Of a DNA stretch of 64,000 nt, positions 26,989 to 35,769 are shown in pieces (position 1 is the first letter of the stretch; every line of letters begins with the position of its first letter). Made by a program: the position numbers and the translations under genes. Location of the stretch: assembly GCA_007748055.1 (NCBI GenBank), contig CP036279.1, positions 7,549,474 through 7,613,473 of the forward strand. Direction: 5' to 3'. Source of the stretch: Kolteria novifilia. GTDB lineage: Bacteria > Planctomycetota > Planctomycetia > Kolteriales > Kolteriaceae. Below the pieces are notes generated by a model. It saw only the letters and a program-made list of their open reading frames with translations, was not told the DNA's origin and did no database searches.

Positions 26989-27300
26989 ATGGCGAAATCC
27001 GCGGCCAAACCGAAGCTGATCGACTTGGACAAGCTCGAAGAGGCTGCCGAGTGCCTGCGTACCGTCGCCCATCCGCATCGGTTGCGGATGTTGCAAATGC
27101 TGCTGGGGGGACGTTACACCGTCGGCGAACTCGCCGAGGCGTGTGGCATTGCCAGCCCGATGGCCTCCGAGCACCTTCGGCTCATGAAAGACCGTGGGTT
27201 TCTCGGCGCCGAGCGCGATGGACGACGTGTCTACTACCACGTGACCGAACCGCATCTGGCCAGCTTGATGCAGTGCGTCGAGGGCCGGTTCGGCTCGTAG
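26989..27300 (+). CDS. ArsR-family transcriptional regulator
   Basis: A 103-residue winged-helix repressor. Residues 23-40 (LRTVAHPHRLRMLQMLLG) and the helix-turn-helix around 43-67 (TVGELAEACGIASPMASEHL) are typical, followed by the wing ERDGRRVYYHV. Cysteines lie at positions 22, 52 and 96, which could sense metal or persulfide, though they do not match the Cys pair I recall for BigR/SqrR. The start ATG 26989 follows GGAGGG. It precedes the sulfur-transfer fusion gene by 85 bases on the same strand and is likely its regulator. Confidence 0.88.
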   Translation: MAKSAAKPKLIDLDKLEEAAECLRTVAHPHRLRMLQMLLGGRYTVGELAEACGIASPMASEHLRLMKDRGFLGAERDGRRVYYHVTEPHLASLMQCVEGRFGS

Positions 27301-27385
27301 CGGACCGTTGATCGAGTCGGTTTCGAACCGCTCAACAGTCGGCGAACACTCCCTCCCGTCCACGCCCAGACGAAAGGAGTGTCTC

Positions 27386-30040
27386 ATGAAGGATCACGAT
27401 TCGCCCGCCCAGGAACCTCACCGAATCGTCATTGTCGGTGCGGTCGCGGGAGGCGCCAGTGCCGCCGCCAGACTTCGGCGCCTCGGCGAACATTCCTCGA
27501 TTGTCGTCTTCGAACGCGGGGAGCACGCCAGCTTCGCCAATTGCGGCTTGCCCTACTACCTCGGTGGAGAGATCGTCAAACGCGACAAGCTGCTCGTCGC
27601 CGGCAAGACCCAACTTGAGGGTTGGCTCAATCTCGAGATCCGCACGCGGACCGACGTCCTCTCGATCGACCGCGAGCGCAAGCTCGTCCACGTCCGGGAC
27701 TTGGCCACCGGCGACGAGTACGACCAACCTTACGATCAGCTCATCCTTTCGCCCGGCGCCAGTCCGATCCGCCCCGCGGCCCTGCTCGAGAAGGTGCGTC
27801 CCCATCACCCGCGAGTGAAGAGTCTGCGCAGCTTGGGCGATGCCGACCGGCTCAAGGAACTGGTCGATAGCGGTATCTCCTCGGCGGTCATCGTCGGTGG
27901 CGGGTTCATCGGCTTGGAAGTCGCCGAACAACTCGGCCAGCGGAAGGTCACCACCTCCCTGATCGAGGCGACCGACCATGTCATGCCGGCCCTCGACAAG
28001 GAAATCACGGCCCCGATTCACGAAACACTCACCCGGCACGGCGTCCGCCTTCACCTGAACGTCGCGGTCGCCGATCTCGAACCGTTGGAGGGCGATCGCA
28101 TCCGGGTCCGGCTCGACGACGACCGAACGATCGAAACCGACTTGGTCGTCTTGGCGATCGGCGTGCGTCCGGAGTCGCTCTTGGCCAAGAACGCGGGCCT
28201 GGAGCTAAACGACCGCGGCGCGATTCGCGTCGACGCCCATCAGCGGACCAGCGACCCGTCGATCTACGCGGTGGGCGATGCCGTGGAGGTCACCGAGCCG
28301 GTCTTCGGGAACAAGGCCTACATACCGCTCGGCGGTCCCGCAAATCGTCAAGGCCGTCTCGCGGCCGATCACATCGCCGCCACGGTGGGCGTGACCGACC
28401 TCGAACCCGAGGAACTCACCTATCGCGGAAGCCAGGGGACGTCGATCGTTCGCGTCTTCGACGTCGCCGCCGGCTTGACGGGCCAGTCGGAAATCTCCCT
28501 CCAGCGGCAGGGCAAGCGACTGCACGAGGACTACGAAACCGTCACGGTGCATCCGATGAGCCACGCGAGCTACTATCCCGGCGCCCAGCGGATGACGCTT
28601 AAGATCATGTTCTCCAAGAAGGAGGGACGACTACTCGGCGCCGAAGCGGTCGGTCGTCACGGCATCGACAAGCGGCTCGACGTCCTGGCGATGGCCATTC
28701 AATTGGGCGGCACCGTCTTCGATCTCGAACAAGCCGAGCTTTGCTACGCTCCCCCCTTCGGCAGCGCCAAGGATCCGATCAACATGGCCGGGTTCCAGGC
28801 CGCCAACCTTCTCCTCGGCCAAACCAGGAACGTCAACGCGAAGGAGCTCGAGGAGCTGATCAAGGATAACGCGGTGACGCTGCTCGATGTCCGCACCGAG
28901 CCGGAGTATCAGACCGACTCGATCGAGATCGCCGTCAATATCCCGCTCGATCAATTGCGTGAGCGCCGCGACGAGATCCCGCGCGACCGTCCCGTCGTCA
29001 CCTACTGCCAAGTCGGCCAACGCGGCTACCTCGCCGAGACGATGCTGCGTCAGCACGGCGTCGATGTCCGCAATCTCTCCGGCGGGTTCACCTCCTGGCG
29101 GTTGTGGCAAGCCATGGTCGAGCCTCCCAACGAGGACCCGATCGAGCCCAACCCCGGCGGCGCGCCCTCTTTGGACGGCGAGGAGCAACCTTCGAAGATA
29201 CAAACTCAAGTTGCGGGCGACGACGATGCCGCTTCAGGAGGAAAGGCGATGGTGACAACCTCATGTCAAGTTGGTGGCGGCGCGACGAACAACGGTCAGC
29301 AGGCCCATGCGGAGCCGACGACGCTCGACGTTCGGGGCGAACTCTGTCCGGGGCCTCTCTTGGCGATGGCCCACGCGGTCGAGCAACTGCGAGCGGGTCA
29401 GTCGATTCGCGTCCTCGCCAGTGACCCGGGATTCGCCAACGACGCCCGCGCCTGGTGCGCGAGCAACGGCCATCGCGTGCTTGAGGTCCAACAGACCGAT
29501 CGCGCCGTCGAGGCGCTCATCCAGAAGCAGACCGCCGGAGCTTCCCAAGAGGTCGCGACTACGTCCCCAAGGGATGGGCAGACACTGGTCGTCTTCTCGG
29601 GTGACCTCGACAAGGTCCTCGCCAGTTTCGTCATCGCCAACGGTGCCGCGGCGATGGGCAAACCGGTCACGATGTTCTTCACGTTCTGGGGGCTCAACGC
29701 CCTGCGACGCAAGGAGGCTCCCCCCGTCTCCAAGGGGCTGCTCGATCGGATGTTCGGTTGGATGATGCCGCGCGGCGCCGAACGCCTGAAGCTTTCCCAA
29801 ATGAACATGGGCGGGATGGGGACCGCGATGATGAAGTACGTGATGAAGAATAAGAACGTCGCGGATCTTCCGACGATGATCGCCACCGCCCGCCAGCAGG
29901 GAGTCCGGATGGTGGCGTGCACCATGAGCATGGACGTGATGGGGCTGAAGAAGGAGGAACTCATTGACGGCGTGGAGCTTGGTGGCGTCGCCGCCTACTT
30001 GGGCGAAGCCCAGAAGTCGTCGGTCAACCTCTTCGTCTAG
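27386..30040 (+). CDS. CoA-disulfide reductase-rhodanese-TusA-DsrE2 fusion
   Basis: An 884-residue protein with four sulfur-handling modules. Residues about 12-450 are a CoA-disulfide reductase-type flavoprotein (VGAVAGGASAAARLRRL; redox Cys53 in FANCGLPYYLGG; NAD loop IVGGGFIGLEVAE; FAD motif IYAVGDAVEV). Residues about 470-570 are a rhodanese with active Cys541 (YCQVGQRGY). After a linker, residues about 645-710 are TusA-like with Cys654 in ELCPGPLL. Residues about 725-884 are DsrE2-like with Cys845 in ACTMSMD. All four cysteines are present, so persulfide could pass along one chain. The start follows AAAGGAG. Likely role: handling of sulfane sulfur or CoA persulfide, under the ArsR regulator upstream. 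Confidence 0.92.
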   Translation: MKDHDSPAQEPHRIVIVGAVAGGASAAARLRRLGEHSSIVVFERGEHASFANCGLPYYLGGEIVKRDKLLVAGKTQLEGWLNLEIRTRTDVLSIDRERKLVHVRDLATGDEYDQPYDQLILSPGASPIRPAALLEKVRPHHPRVKSLRSLGDADRLKELVDSGISSAVIVGGGFIGLEVAEQLGQRKVTTSLIEATDHVMPALDKEITAPIHETLTRHGVRLHLNVAVADLEPLEGDRIRVRLDDDRTIETDLVVLAIGVRPESLLAKNAGLELNDRGAIRVDAHQRTSDPSIYAVGDAVEVTEPVFGNKAYIPLGGPANRQGRLAADHIAATVGVTDLEPEELTYRGSQGTSIVRVFDVAAGLTGQSEISLQRQGKRLHEDYETVTVHPMSHASYYPGAQRMTLKIMFSKKEGRLLGAEAVGRHGIDKRLDVLAMAIQLGGTVFDLEQAELCYAPPFGSAKDPINMAGFQAANLLLGQTRNVNAKELEELIKDNAVTLLDVRTEPEYQTDSIEIAVNIPLDQLRERRDEIPRDRPVVTYCQVGQRGYLAETMLRQHGVDVRNLSGGFTSWRLWQAMVEPPNEDPIEPNPGGAPSLDGEEQPSKIQTQVAGDDDAASGGKAMVTTSCQVGGGATNNGQQAHAEPTTLDVRGELCPGPLLAMAHAVEQLRAGQSIRVLASDPGFANDARAWCASNGHRVLEVQQTDRAVEALIQKQTAGASQEVATTSPRDGQTLVVFSGDLDKVLASFVIANGAAAMGKPVTMFFTFWGLNALRRKEAPPVSKGLLDRMFGWMMPRGAERLKLSQMNMGGMGTAMMKYVMKNKNVADLPTMIATARQQGVRMVACTMSMDVMGLKKEELIDGVELGGVAAYLGEAQKSSVNLFV

Positions 30041-30342
30041 CAGTCCGTTGATCTAAGCGGCCCAAGGCGAGAACGAGCAATATTGGCCACGATCAAGGAG
30101 AACAAACGCAGGCGAATCCGTCGATTCGACGAGGTTTTTCGACGCCGAGATTGGTCAAAAGGGCCGTTCGTAGTCGGCAGCGAATAGATCACCGGGCTGC
30201 TTGGTCCGTTCACGTGCCAGGTGACTCTTGCGTGCCATGCCCACGCTGGCCGTGGGCATGCGGGATTCGCCCATGACTGGGCAGTCTCCCGCACGAACGA
30301 TGGGTGAGACCTCATGGAACGAACTTGCCAGTCAACGTACTA
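30041..30342. repeat. Intergenic region with dispersed GTGCCATGCCCACGC repeat
   Basis: No gene is seen. The hairpin unit GTGCCATGCCCACG...CGTGGGCATGCGG at about 30232-30262, with roughly 75 bp of flanking similarity (30224-30300), is closely matched at 48708-48784 and in inverted form at 32701-32733. Confidence 0.65.
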
Positions 30343-30430
30343 GTGGTTCATCTATCCTAGGATTTCGGGTTGGTTGATTGCTTCTGTTCGAGGAAACTTG
30401 CTGCTTCCTGGAAAGCACGGAGGTTTCCCA

Positions 30431-30874
30431 ATGAACAAGAAGTACATCGTTCGCCTCACGGAAGAGGAACGCGCAACTTGTCACGCGGTCATCAAGAAGC
30501 TCAAAGGCTCCTCCCAGAAGGTTCGACGGGCACAAATGCTCTTGAAGACAGACGCCAACGGTCCGGCGTGGACGGATGAGAGAATTGCCGAGGCTTTTGG
30601 TTGTCGTGTCCAGACCGTTGAGAATCTACGCAAACGCCTAGTCACCGAGAGTTTTGCGTTGGCATTGGATGGAATGAGACGCGAGAAGCCACCGACTCCG
30701 CCGAAGCTCGACGGGCAGGCCGAAGCAAGACTAATCGCCATGCGTCTGGGAGAGCCGCCCAAGGGATACGGCAAGTGGACGCTGCAACTGCTTGCCGATC
30801 AATTGGTTAAACTAGAGGTAGTGGAATCCATTTGTCCCGAGACCGTTCGCAAGACGCTAAAAAAAATCGCATGA
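30431..30874 (+). CDS. IS630 transposase, first frame (DNA-binding part)
   Basis: The 147-residue N-terminal half of an IS630 transposase: MNKKYIVRLTEEERAT, then helix-turn-helix segments (WTDERIAEAFGCRVQTVENL, GKWTLQLLADQLV). It ends TLKKIA just after a run of eight A residues at 30859-30866. A -1 slip there joins it to the next frame, giving a protein of about 379 residues. IS630 elements are known to use such frameshifting. Confidence 0.85.
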   Translation: MNKKYIVRLTEEERATCHAVIKKLKGSSQKVRRAQMLLKTDANGPAWTDERIAEAFGCRVQTVENLRKRLVTESFALALDGMRREKPPTPPKLDGQAEARLIAMRLGEPPKGYGKWTLQLLADQLVKLEVVESICPETVRKTLKKIA

Positions 30875-31569
30875 CCAAGCGTATGATCGACTATTGGGTG
30901 ATCCCCCCCGAGAACGACGCTGAGTTCGTCGCTTGCATGGAGGAAGTCCTCGAAACCTATGAAAGACCCTACGATGCAGACCATCCGGTCATTTGCATGG
31001 ACGAGCAACCGGTCCAGCTGATCAAAGAAACAAGGCAGCCGATTGAAGCTGCCAAGGACCATCCCAAGCGAGTCGATTACGAGTATGAACGAAACGGAAC
31101 GGCGAGCATCTTCATGTTCAGCGAGCCGCTTTCAGGTTTTCGCCAAGCGACGGCCAGGTCGCAACGCACCAAGGTTGATTGGGCGCAAGAGGTCGCGCAA
31201 CTGCTCGACACTCGCTACGCCGATTGCCAGCAAGTGACGCTGGTTCTCGACAACCTAAACACCCACACCAAGGGAGCGTTCTACGAGTTGTTTGAGCCTG
31301 CCGTGGCACGTGCCTATGTCAAGCGAATCACGTTCGTCTACACTCCGAAGCATGGGAGCTGGCTAAACGTCGCCGAATGCGAACTGAGCGCGATGACACG
31401 ACAGTGTCTGACCGGTCGACGCGTCGGCGAACTCGACGAATTACGAGACGAAATCGGGGCTTGGTCCGATCAGACCAACCAGAAGCAGCGCGGCGTCGAC
31501 TGGCAACTACAAATCGACGAAGCACGCACCAAACTGGCCCGACTCTACCCAAAAATTAAGAATGGATGA
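30871..31569 (+). CDS. IS630 transposase, second frame (DDE catalytic part)
   Basis: The catalytic half lies in the -1 frame relative to the first part. DDE residues are visible as ICMDEQPVQL, LVLDNLNTHTKG and SWLNVAECELS. The text DYWVIPPENDAEFVACME directly continues the family consensus after the slip site, supporting a fusion product. An ATG at 30871 could allow separate translation, but the A8 run and the way the two halves join fit frameshifting better. Confidence 0.85.
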   Translation: MTKRMIDYWVIPPENDAEFVACMEEVLETYERPYDADHPVICMDEQPVQLIKETRQPIEAAKDHPKRVDYEYERNGTASIFMFSEPLSGFRQATARSQRTKVDWAQEVAQLLDTRYADCQQVTLVLDNLNTHTKGAFYELFEPAVARAYVKRITFVYTPKHGSWLNVAECELSAMTRQCLTGRRVGELDELRDEIGAWSDQTNQKQRGVDWQLQIDEARTKLARLYPKIKNG

Positions 31570-31574
31570 TGCAC

Positions 31575-31692
31575 TAGGCTCCGTCTCAAAACTCGGCTCT
31601 GGCTTCGACTCGCTGCATTGGCACGGGACTTTGTCGGGCTGCATCGATTGGCTGAGCCTCGGGCCGACGACCTACTTTTGAAACGAAGCCTA
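31575..31692. mobile_element. MITE-like element, TA-flanked, about 118 bp
   Basis: The ends TAGGCTCCGTCTCAAAA and, reversed, TAGGCTTCGTTTCAAAA agree at 15 of 17 positions. No coding capacity is present. TA dinucleotides bound both ends. The IS630 element sits exactly at its left TA. Confidence 0.7.
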
Positions 31693-32003
31693 GCATCCGG
31701 CCAAAGGAGAACTCCGGGGGGAACCCGATCGCCGTCGCCCCGTCACAGGCTGTTGAGTCGTACCACAGCCTGGCCGGTCGCGAACTTTTTGCCCACGGTT
31801 CGCGTCCAAGGACCGGGGCGCGGCGATCGCCCGCCCGAAAACTTCCCCGAGCTCGCCGCCCGAACTGGAATGACCGGGGCGACGGAAGTAACATGACCGA
31901 GCAGTGCGACTGCGCAAGGCCGACCCGGGGCATCGGCCCGACACTCGACAACCCGCGAGTGTTGGAAGGAGAACGAGCGGTCGTCGCACGACCTTAGGAG
32001 TGG
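31693..32003. other. Intergenic region, nothing recognised
   Basis: About 310 bases between the MITE-like element and the cyclic-nucleotide-binding protein gene. No gene or repeat family member is supported; the ribosome site TAGGAG for the next gene lies at its end. Confidence 0.4.
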
Positions 32004-32579
32004 ATGATGCCGTCGTTGACGCCTGACTTCCTGGCGAACATTCCGATCTTCCGCGACACGAGCGAAGAAGAGCGAAACCAATTGCTCCAAGTGATGGAAC
32101 GCGAGCACTACAATGCCGGCGACGATGTCATCACCGCCGAGCAGGAGAGCCGCGGACTACACGTGATTGTCGAGGGAACCGCCCACGTCATCCTCTCGGT
32201 CTACGGCTTCACCAACCCGATCATCGACGACGGGGAAGCGCAGATCGTCGACCGCACCCAGATCGCCACGCTCGAGATTGGCGCCGTCTTCGGCGAGATC
32301 TCCTTCTTCGATGGCGAGACCCACACCGCGAGCGTGCAAGCCGCGTCCGACCTCGATGCCCTTCTTCTGCCGGCCGCGAAGTTCGAGGAGTTGCTCAAGC
32401 AGGGCAACTACGCCGCCTACAAGGTCGGCCTGAACGCCGCGAAGATCCTCGCCGGTCGTCTGCGGAGCGCCGACAAGCTCATCAGTGAACTGATCCTCGC
32501 GCAGCACGATTCCTTGGCTCGCTCGCGATGGTTCGGCAGCCACTTGGAGCTCTACGGCCGCGCCGGGCACAGCGATTAG
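32004..32579 (+). CDS. Cyclic-nucleotide-binding domain protein
   Basis: A 191-residue single-domain protein. Residues about 10-145 form a cNMP-binding (Crp-like) beta-barrel: IPIFRDTSEEERNQLLQVME, then GLHVIVEGTAHVIL and the phosphate cassette-like GAVFGEISFFDGETHTASVQA. The C-terminus is a single helix (VGLNAAKILAGRLRSADKLI) with no helix-turn-helix, so it is not a Crp-type DNA binder. It may act as a sensory partner. The start uses TAGGAG. Confidence 0.85.
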   Translation: MMPSLTPDFLANIPIFRDTSEEERNQLLQVMEREHYNAGDDVITAEQESRGLHVIVEGTAHVILSVYGFTNPIIDDGEAQIVDRTQIATLEIGAVFGEISFFDGETHTASVQAASDLDALLLPAAKFEELLKQGNYAAYKVGLNAAKILAGRLRSADKLISELILAQHDSLARSRWFGSHLELYGRAGHSD

Positions 32580-32700
32580 AGCGTCACCGTCACGCCATTG
32601 CGATCGACTTCGTAAGGTGCCATCGGCTGCGCGTCAGCCAGTGCAAAGTGTCGTGACTCATCCAGATCCTCGCCGCATGCCGTGCTGGCCTCAGTCTTCT

Positions 32701-32733
32701 CCGCATGCCCGCACAGGTGTGGGCATGGCACCC
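32701..32733. repeat. Inverted copy of the GTGCCATGCCCAC repeat
   Basis: CCGCATGCCCGCACAGG followed by TGTGGGCATGGCACC is the reverse-complement form of the hairpin at 30232-30262 and 48717-48747. It lies just after the cyclic-nucleotide-binding gene. Confidence 0.65.
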
Positions 32734-32795
32734 GTTGCTCGGGTTGGAATATCCTCGGGGTGTCCCCTTTGAGTTCGTAATCGTTTCCGGCTACG

Positions 32796-33956
32796 ATGGA
32801 GATCATCTCCATGCGGGGGCCACTCATGGCCAAGTCGACCTTCAGATCACGATTCACTTTCTGGAAACGCCGACTGCGGCGCTCCGTATACCTCACCCTC
32901 GTCGTGCTCCGCGCCTTCTGGCAAGCGATGCTACTTCGTTGGCAGGCGCTCGCCGTCTCCCTCGCGGTCAACGGGGTGGTCATCCTGTCGGCGGGGTTGG
33001 CCCTGTTCCCCTCGCCCGCCAAGCGATCCCGACCGTTGATCGCGGCCGACGTCGCGCGGCTCGAACCGGCGGCCGAGTGGGAAACACTCGACCTGCCGCC
33101 ACTACCCGAAGTGGAGGAGGCATCGATCGGCGGACCGGAGGGCTTTGGCCAACACGTCACCGAGATTCCAAGCCGTGATCCCGCTCGTCCGCTGACCTGG
33201 AACGGCGTCGCGTTCGATCCGCTCGCCTCGGTCTTCGAAGGCACCTCCGAATCGCGCCGCCAAGGGGAAGCTCCGGGACGGATGGGAATAGGCATCGGCC
33301 AGGGTGGCCAAGGACTCGGCGCCGGGCGAGGCGACCCGATGAACAAGAAGAAGGCGACCTTCTTCGGCATTGAGGCCCAAGGCAAAACCTTCGTCTACGT
33401 CGTCGATCTCTCCGGCAGCATGCGGCTCGGGGGACGCTTCGGGTTCGCCGCCCGCGAACTCTTCGCCTCGATCGACGAACTTCACCGGACGCAGCAGTTC
33501 TACGTCATCTTCTACAACACCCAGACCTTCCCGATGTTCTTTCCCAAGACCGCGAAGAAGCCGGTCTACGCCAAGTTGCGCTTCAAGCGGCAACTGCGGC
33601 AATGGGTGGCCACGACGATCCCGGGAGGCGGCACCGACCCCCACGACGCGTTGGTCCTCGCGCTCGAGCTCGAACCGGACGCGATCTTCATGCTGACCGA
33701 TGGCGAGTTCGACGGCGGCACCGTCGGCGCGATCAACGACCGCAATCGCGAGAAGAAGATCCCGATTCACTGCGTCGGCTTCCTCACCTTCGCGGGAGAG
33801 GAGGTCTTGCGCGATCTCGCCGAGAGCAATGGCGGGATCTTCCGCCACGTCGGCGGCCAAGGAGAGACCGATCCGGACGAACCGAGTGACGAGTCGGACA
33901 CGGAGCCCAAAACGCTTCCGGGTGACCGGGTCTTGTCGATGAAATCCCATCCCTGA
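32796..33956 (+). CDS. Membrane-anchored von Willebrand factor A domain protein
   Basis: A 386-residue protein with a basic N-terminus, one transmembrane span (LAVSLAVNGVVILSAGLALF, about residues 51-70), a Gly-rich linker (GIGIGQGGQGLGAGRG) and a VWA domain from about residue 198. The metal-ion-dependent adhesion motif is VVDLSGSM, with GGGTDPHDAL and MLTDGEFDGG as the other MIDAS elements. It is a typical planctomycete VWA protein of unknown partner. Starts at 32796 or 32826 are both possible; neither has a strong ribosome site. Confidence 0.8.
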   Translation: MEIISMRGPLMAKSTFRSRFTFWKRRLRRSVYLTLVVLRAFWQAMLLRWQALAVSLAVNGVVILSAGLALFPSPAKRSRPLIAADVARLEPAAEWETLDLPPLPEVEEASIGGPEGFGQHVTEIPSRDPARPLTWNGVAFDPLASVFEGTSESRRQGEAPGRMGIGIGQGGQGLGAGRGDPMNKKKATFFGIEAQGKTFVYVVDLSGSMRLGGRFGFAARELFASIDELHRTQQFYVIFYNTQTFPMFFPKTAKKPVYAKLRFKRQLRQWVATTIPGGGTDPHDALVLALELEPDAIFMLTDGEFDGGTVGAINDRNREKKIPIHCVGFLTFAGEEVLRDLAESNGGIFRHVGGQGETDPDEPSDESDTEPKTLPGDRVLSMKSHP

Positions 33957-34026
33957 CGGGAGGTCGTTCCTTTGGGCAAGTCAACGTCGGGGTAGCAGGA
34001 CCGACAAGGAAACACGTTAGGACGTC

Positions 34027-35718
34027 ATGCAAACGCTCTTCGCCAACGCTCGCGTCGTCAACGTCCTAACCTCCGAAGTCTACCCCGCCGATGTCGCGAT
34101 CGAGGAAGGGGTCATTGTCGCGGTCGCGAAAGACTTGGTCGGCGACGCCAAGGTGGTCGACTGCCGGGGCAAGTTCCTCCTCCCCGGCCTGATCGATGGA
34201 CATGTCCACATCGACAGCTCCCTCTTGAGTCCTCCCGAATTCGCCCGAGCGGTTGTCCGGCACGGCACGACCTCGGTCGTCTCCGATCCGCACGAGATCG
34301 CCAATGTCCTCGGAGCCGCGGGCGTCGACTTCATGCTGCGTGCCAGCGCGGGCTTGCCCATCACTGCGCGGTTCATGGTTCCCTCCTGCGTGCCGGCCAG
34401 CTCGATGGAGACCAGCGGAGCTCGTCTGGAAGTCTTCGAGATCGCCGAGTTGTTGGCGCGCGAACGCGTCCTCGGCTTGGCGGAGGTCATGAACTTCCCC
34501 GACGTTATTCACCGCTCGACGGAGATGATGACCAAGATCGAGCTCGGGCTCGTCGCCGGTGGGTACATCGACGGCCACGCCCCGGGCCTTCGAGGCGCGA
34601 AACTACAGGCTTACCTCCGCGCGGGCATCTCCTCGGACCACGAAGCCTACGAACTCGAGGAGGGTCGTGAGAAGCTCCGGCTCGGGATGCAGCTCTTCAT
34701 TCGCGACGGGACGATCGCCTGCAATCTCGAGACACTTCTCCCTCTCGTGACGGACAACACCTATCCGCGTTGTTCCTTCGTCTGCGACGATCTATTTCCC
34801 AAGACGATCCTCCAGGAGGGCCATCTCGACCTGTTGCTCGGTCGCGCGGTCGCGGCGGGTCTCGATCCGGTGCGCGCCGTCCAACTGGCGACGATCACGA
34901 CCGCGACCCACTTCGGGCTAAGAGACCCTCTCACGCGGCGCCGGGTCGGGGCCTTGGCGCCAGGTTGGCACGCCGACATGGTGGTGGTCGACGACCTCGA
35001 GTCGTTTCATGCCGCGCGCGTGGTTCATTCGGGGTCGATCGTCGCCGAGGATGGGCAGTGCGCGGTCGAGACGCCGGACGCCATGGAGGACCTCGTTCGC
35101 GAGACCTTCCACGTCCGGCCGCTGGAAGATCGCGCGTTCCAGATCCCCGCTCGCGAGGGACGAATTCGCGTCATCGGCCTGGTTGAGCACCAGTTGATCA
35201 CCGAGGCTCTCCAGATGGAACCGATGATCGCGGAGGGCCTCGTCGTCGCCGACCCCGAACGCGATTTGGTCAAGATCGCCTGCGTCGAACGTCACCACGC
35301 GACGGGAAACATCGGGCTCGGCTTCGTGCGCGGCACGGGCTTGCGTCGCGGAGCGCTGGCGATCAGCGTCGGGCACGATTCACACAACATCACGGTCCTG
35401 GGTGTCGACGACCGCGATATGAGAGTCGCCGTCGAGGCGATCGTCCGAGCGCAGGGGGCCGCGGTCGCGGTCGCCGATGAGGACGTGCTGGGAATGCTTC
35501 CCCTGCCGATCGCCGGCTTGATGGCCAACGAACCAATTGAAACGGTGGTCGCCGGCCTCCATCGGCTGCACGCGATCGCCCACGATCTTGGCTGCACGTT
35601 GGAAGCGCCGCTGATGGCGTTGTCGTTTCTCTCCCTCAGCGTCATCCCTTCGCTTAAAATCACCGATCAAGGATTGATCGATGTCGAGGCCTTCGAACGC
35701 GTCCCCCTCTTCGCGTAG
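34027..35718 (+). CDS. ade: Adenine deaminase
   Basis: A 563-residue amidohydrolase that deaminates adenine to hypoxanthine. It has the metal-binding LIDGHVHIDSSLLSP (His59, His61), TTSVVSDPHEIANVLG, and the C-terminal SVGHDSHNITVLG and LSLSVIPSLKITDQGL typical of the Ade family. Length matches. It is followed 52 bases later by the D-glutamate-cyclase-like gene and the C1 cofactor block. Confidence 0.95.
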   Translation: MQTLFANARVVNVLTSEVYPADVAIEEGVIVAVAKDLVGDAKVVDCRGKFLLPGLIDGHVHIDSSLLSPPEFARAVVRHGTTSVVSDPHEIANVLGAAGVDFMLRASAGLPITARFMVPSCVPASSMETSGARLEVFEIAELLARERVLGLAEVMNFPDVIHRSTEMMTKIELGLVAGGYIDGHAPGLRGAKLQAYLRAGISSDHEAYELEEGREKLRLGMQLFIRDGTIACNLETLLPLVTDNTYPRCSFVCDDLFPKTILQEGHLDLLLGRAVAAGLDPVRAVQLATITTATHFGLRDPLTRRRVGALAPGWHADMVVVDDLESFHAARVVHSGSIVAEDGQCAVETPDAMEDLVRETFHVRPLEDRAFQIPAREGRIRVIGLVEHQLITEALQMEPMIAEGLVVADPERDLVKIACVERHHATGNIGLGFVRGTGLRRGALAISVGHDSHNITVLGVDDRDMRVAVEAIVRAQGAAVAVADEDVLGMLPLPIAGLMANEPIETVVAGLHRLHAIAHDLGCTLEAPLMALSFLSLSVIPSLKITDQGLIDVEAFERVPLFA

Positions 35719-35769
35719 GAGTTCGGCGCGACCATCCACGCCACGACCAGCTTCGACGAGGAACCAAGG

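Larger units (their letters stand above)
30343..31574 (+). mobile_element. IS630-family insertion sequence, apparently intact
   Basis: An element of about 1232 bp flanked by TA dinucleotides (30341-30342 and 31575-31576), the target duplicated by IS630/Tc1-type elements. Imperfect terminal inverted repeats begin GTGGTTCATCTATCC on the left and GTGCATCATCCATTC on the right, agreeing at 11 of 15 positions. It carries a two-frame transposase. Its right TA is also the left TA of the MITE-like element next to it. Confidence 0.85.
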
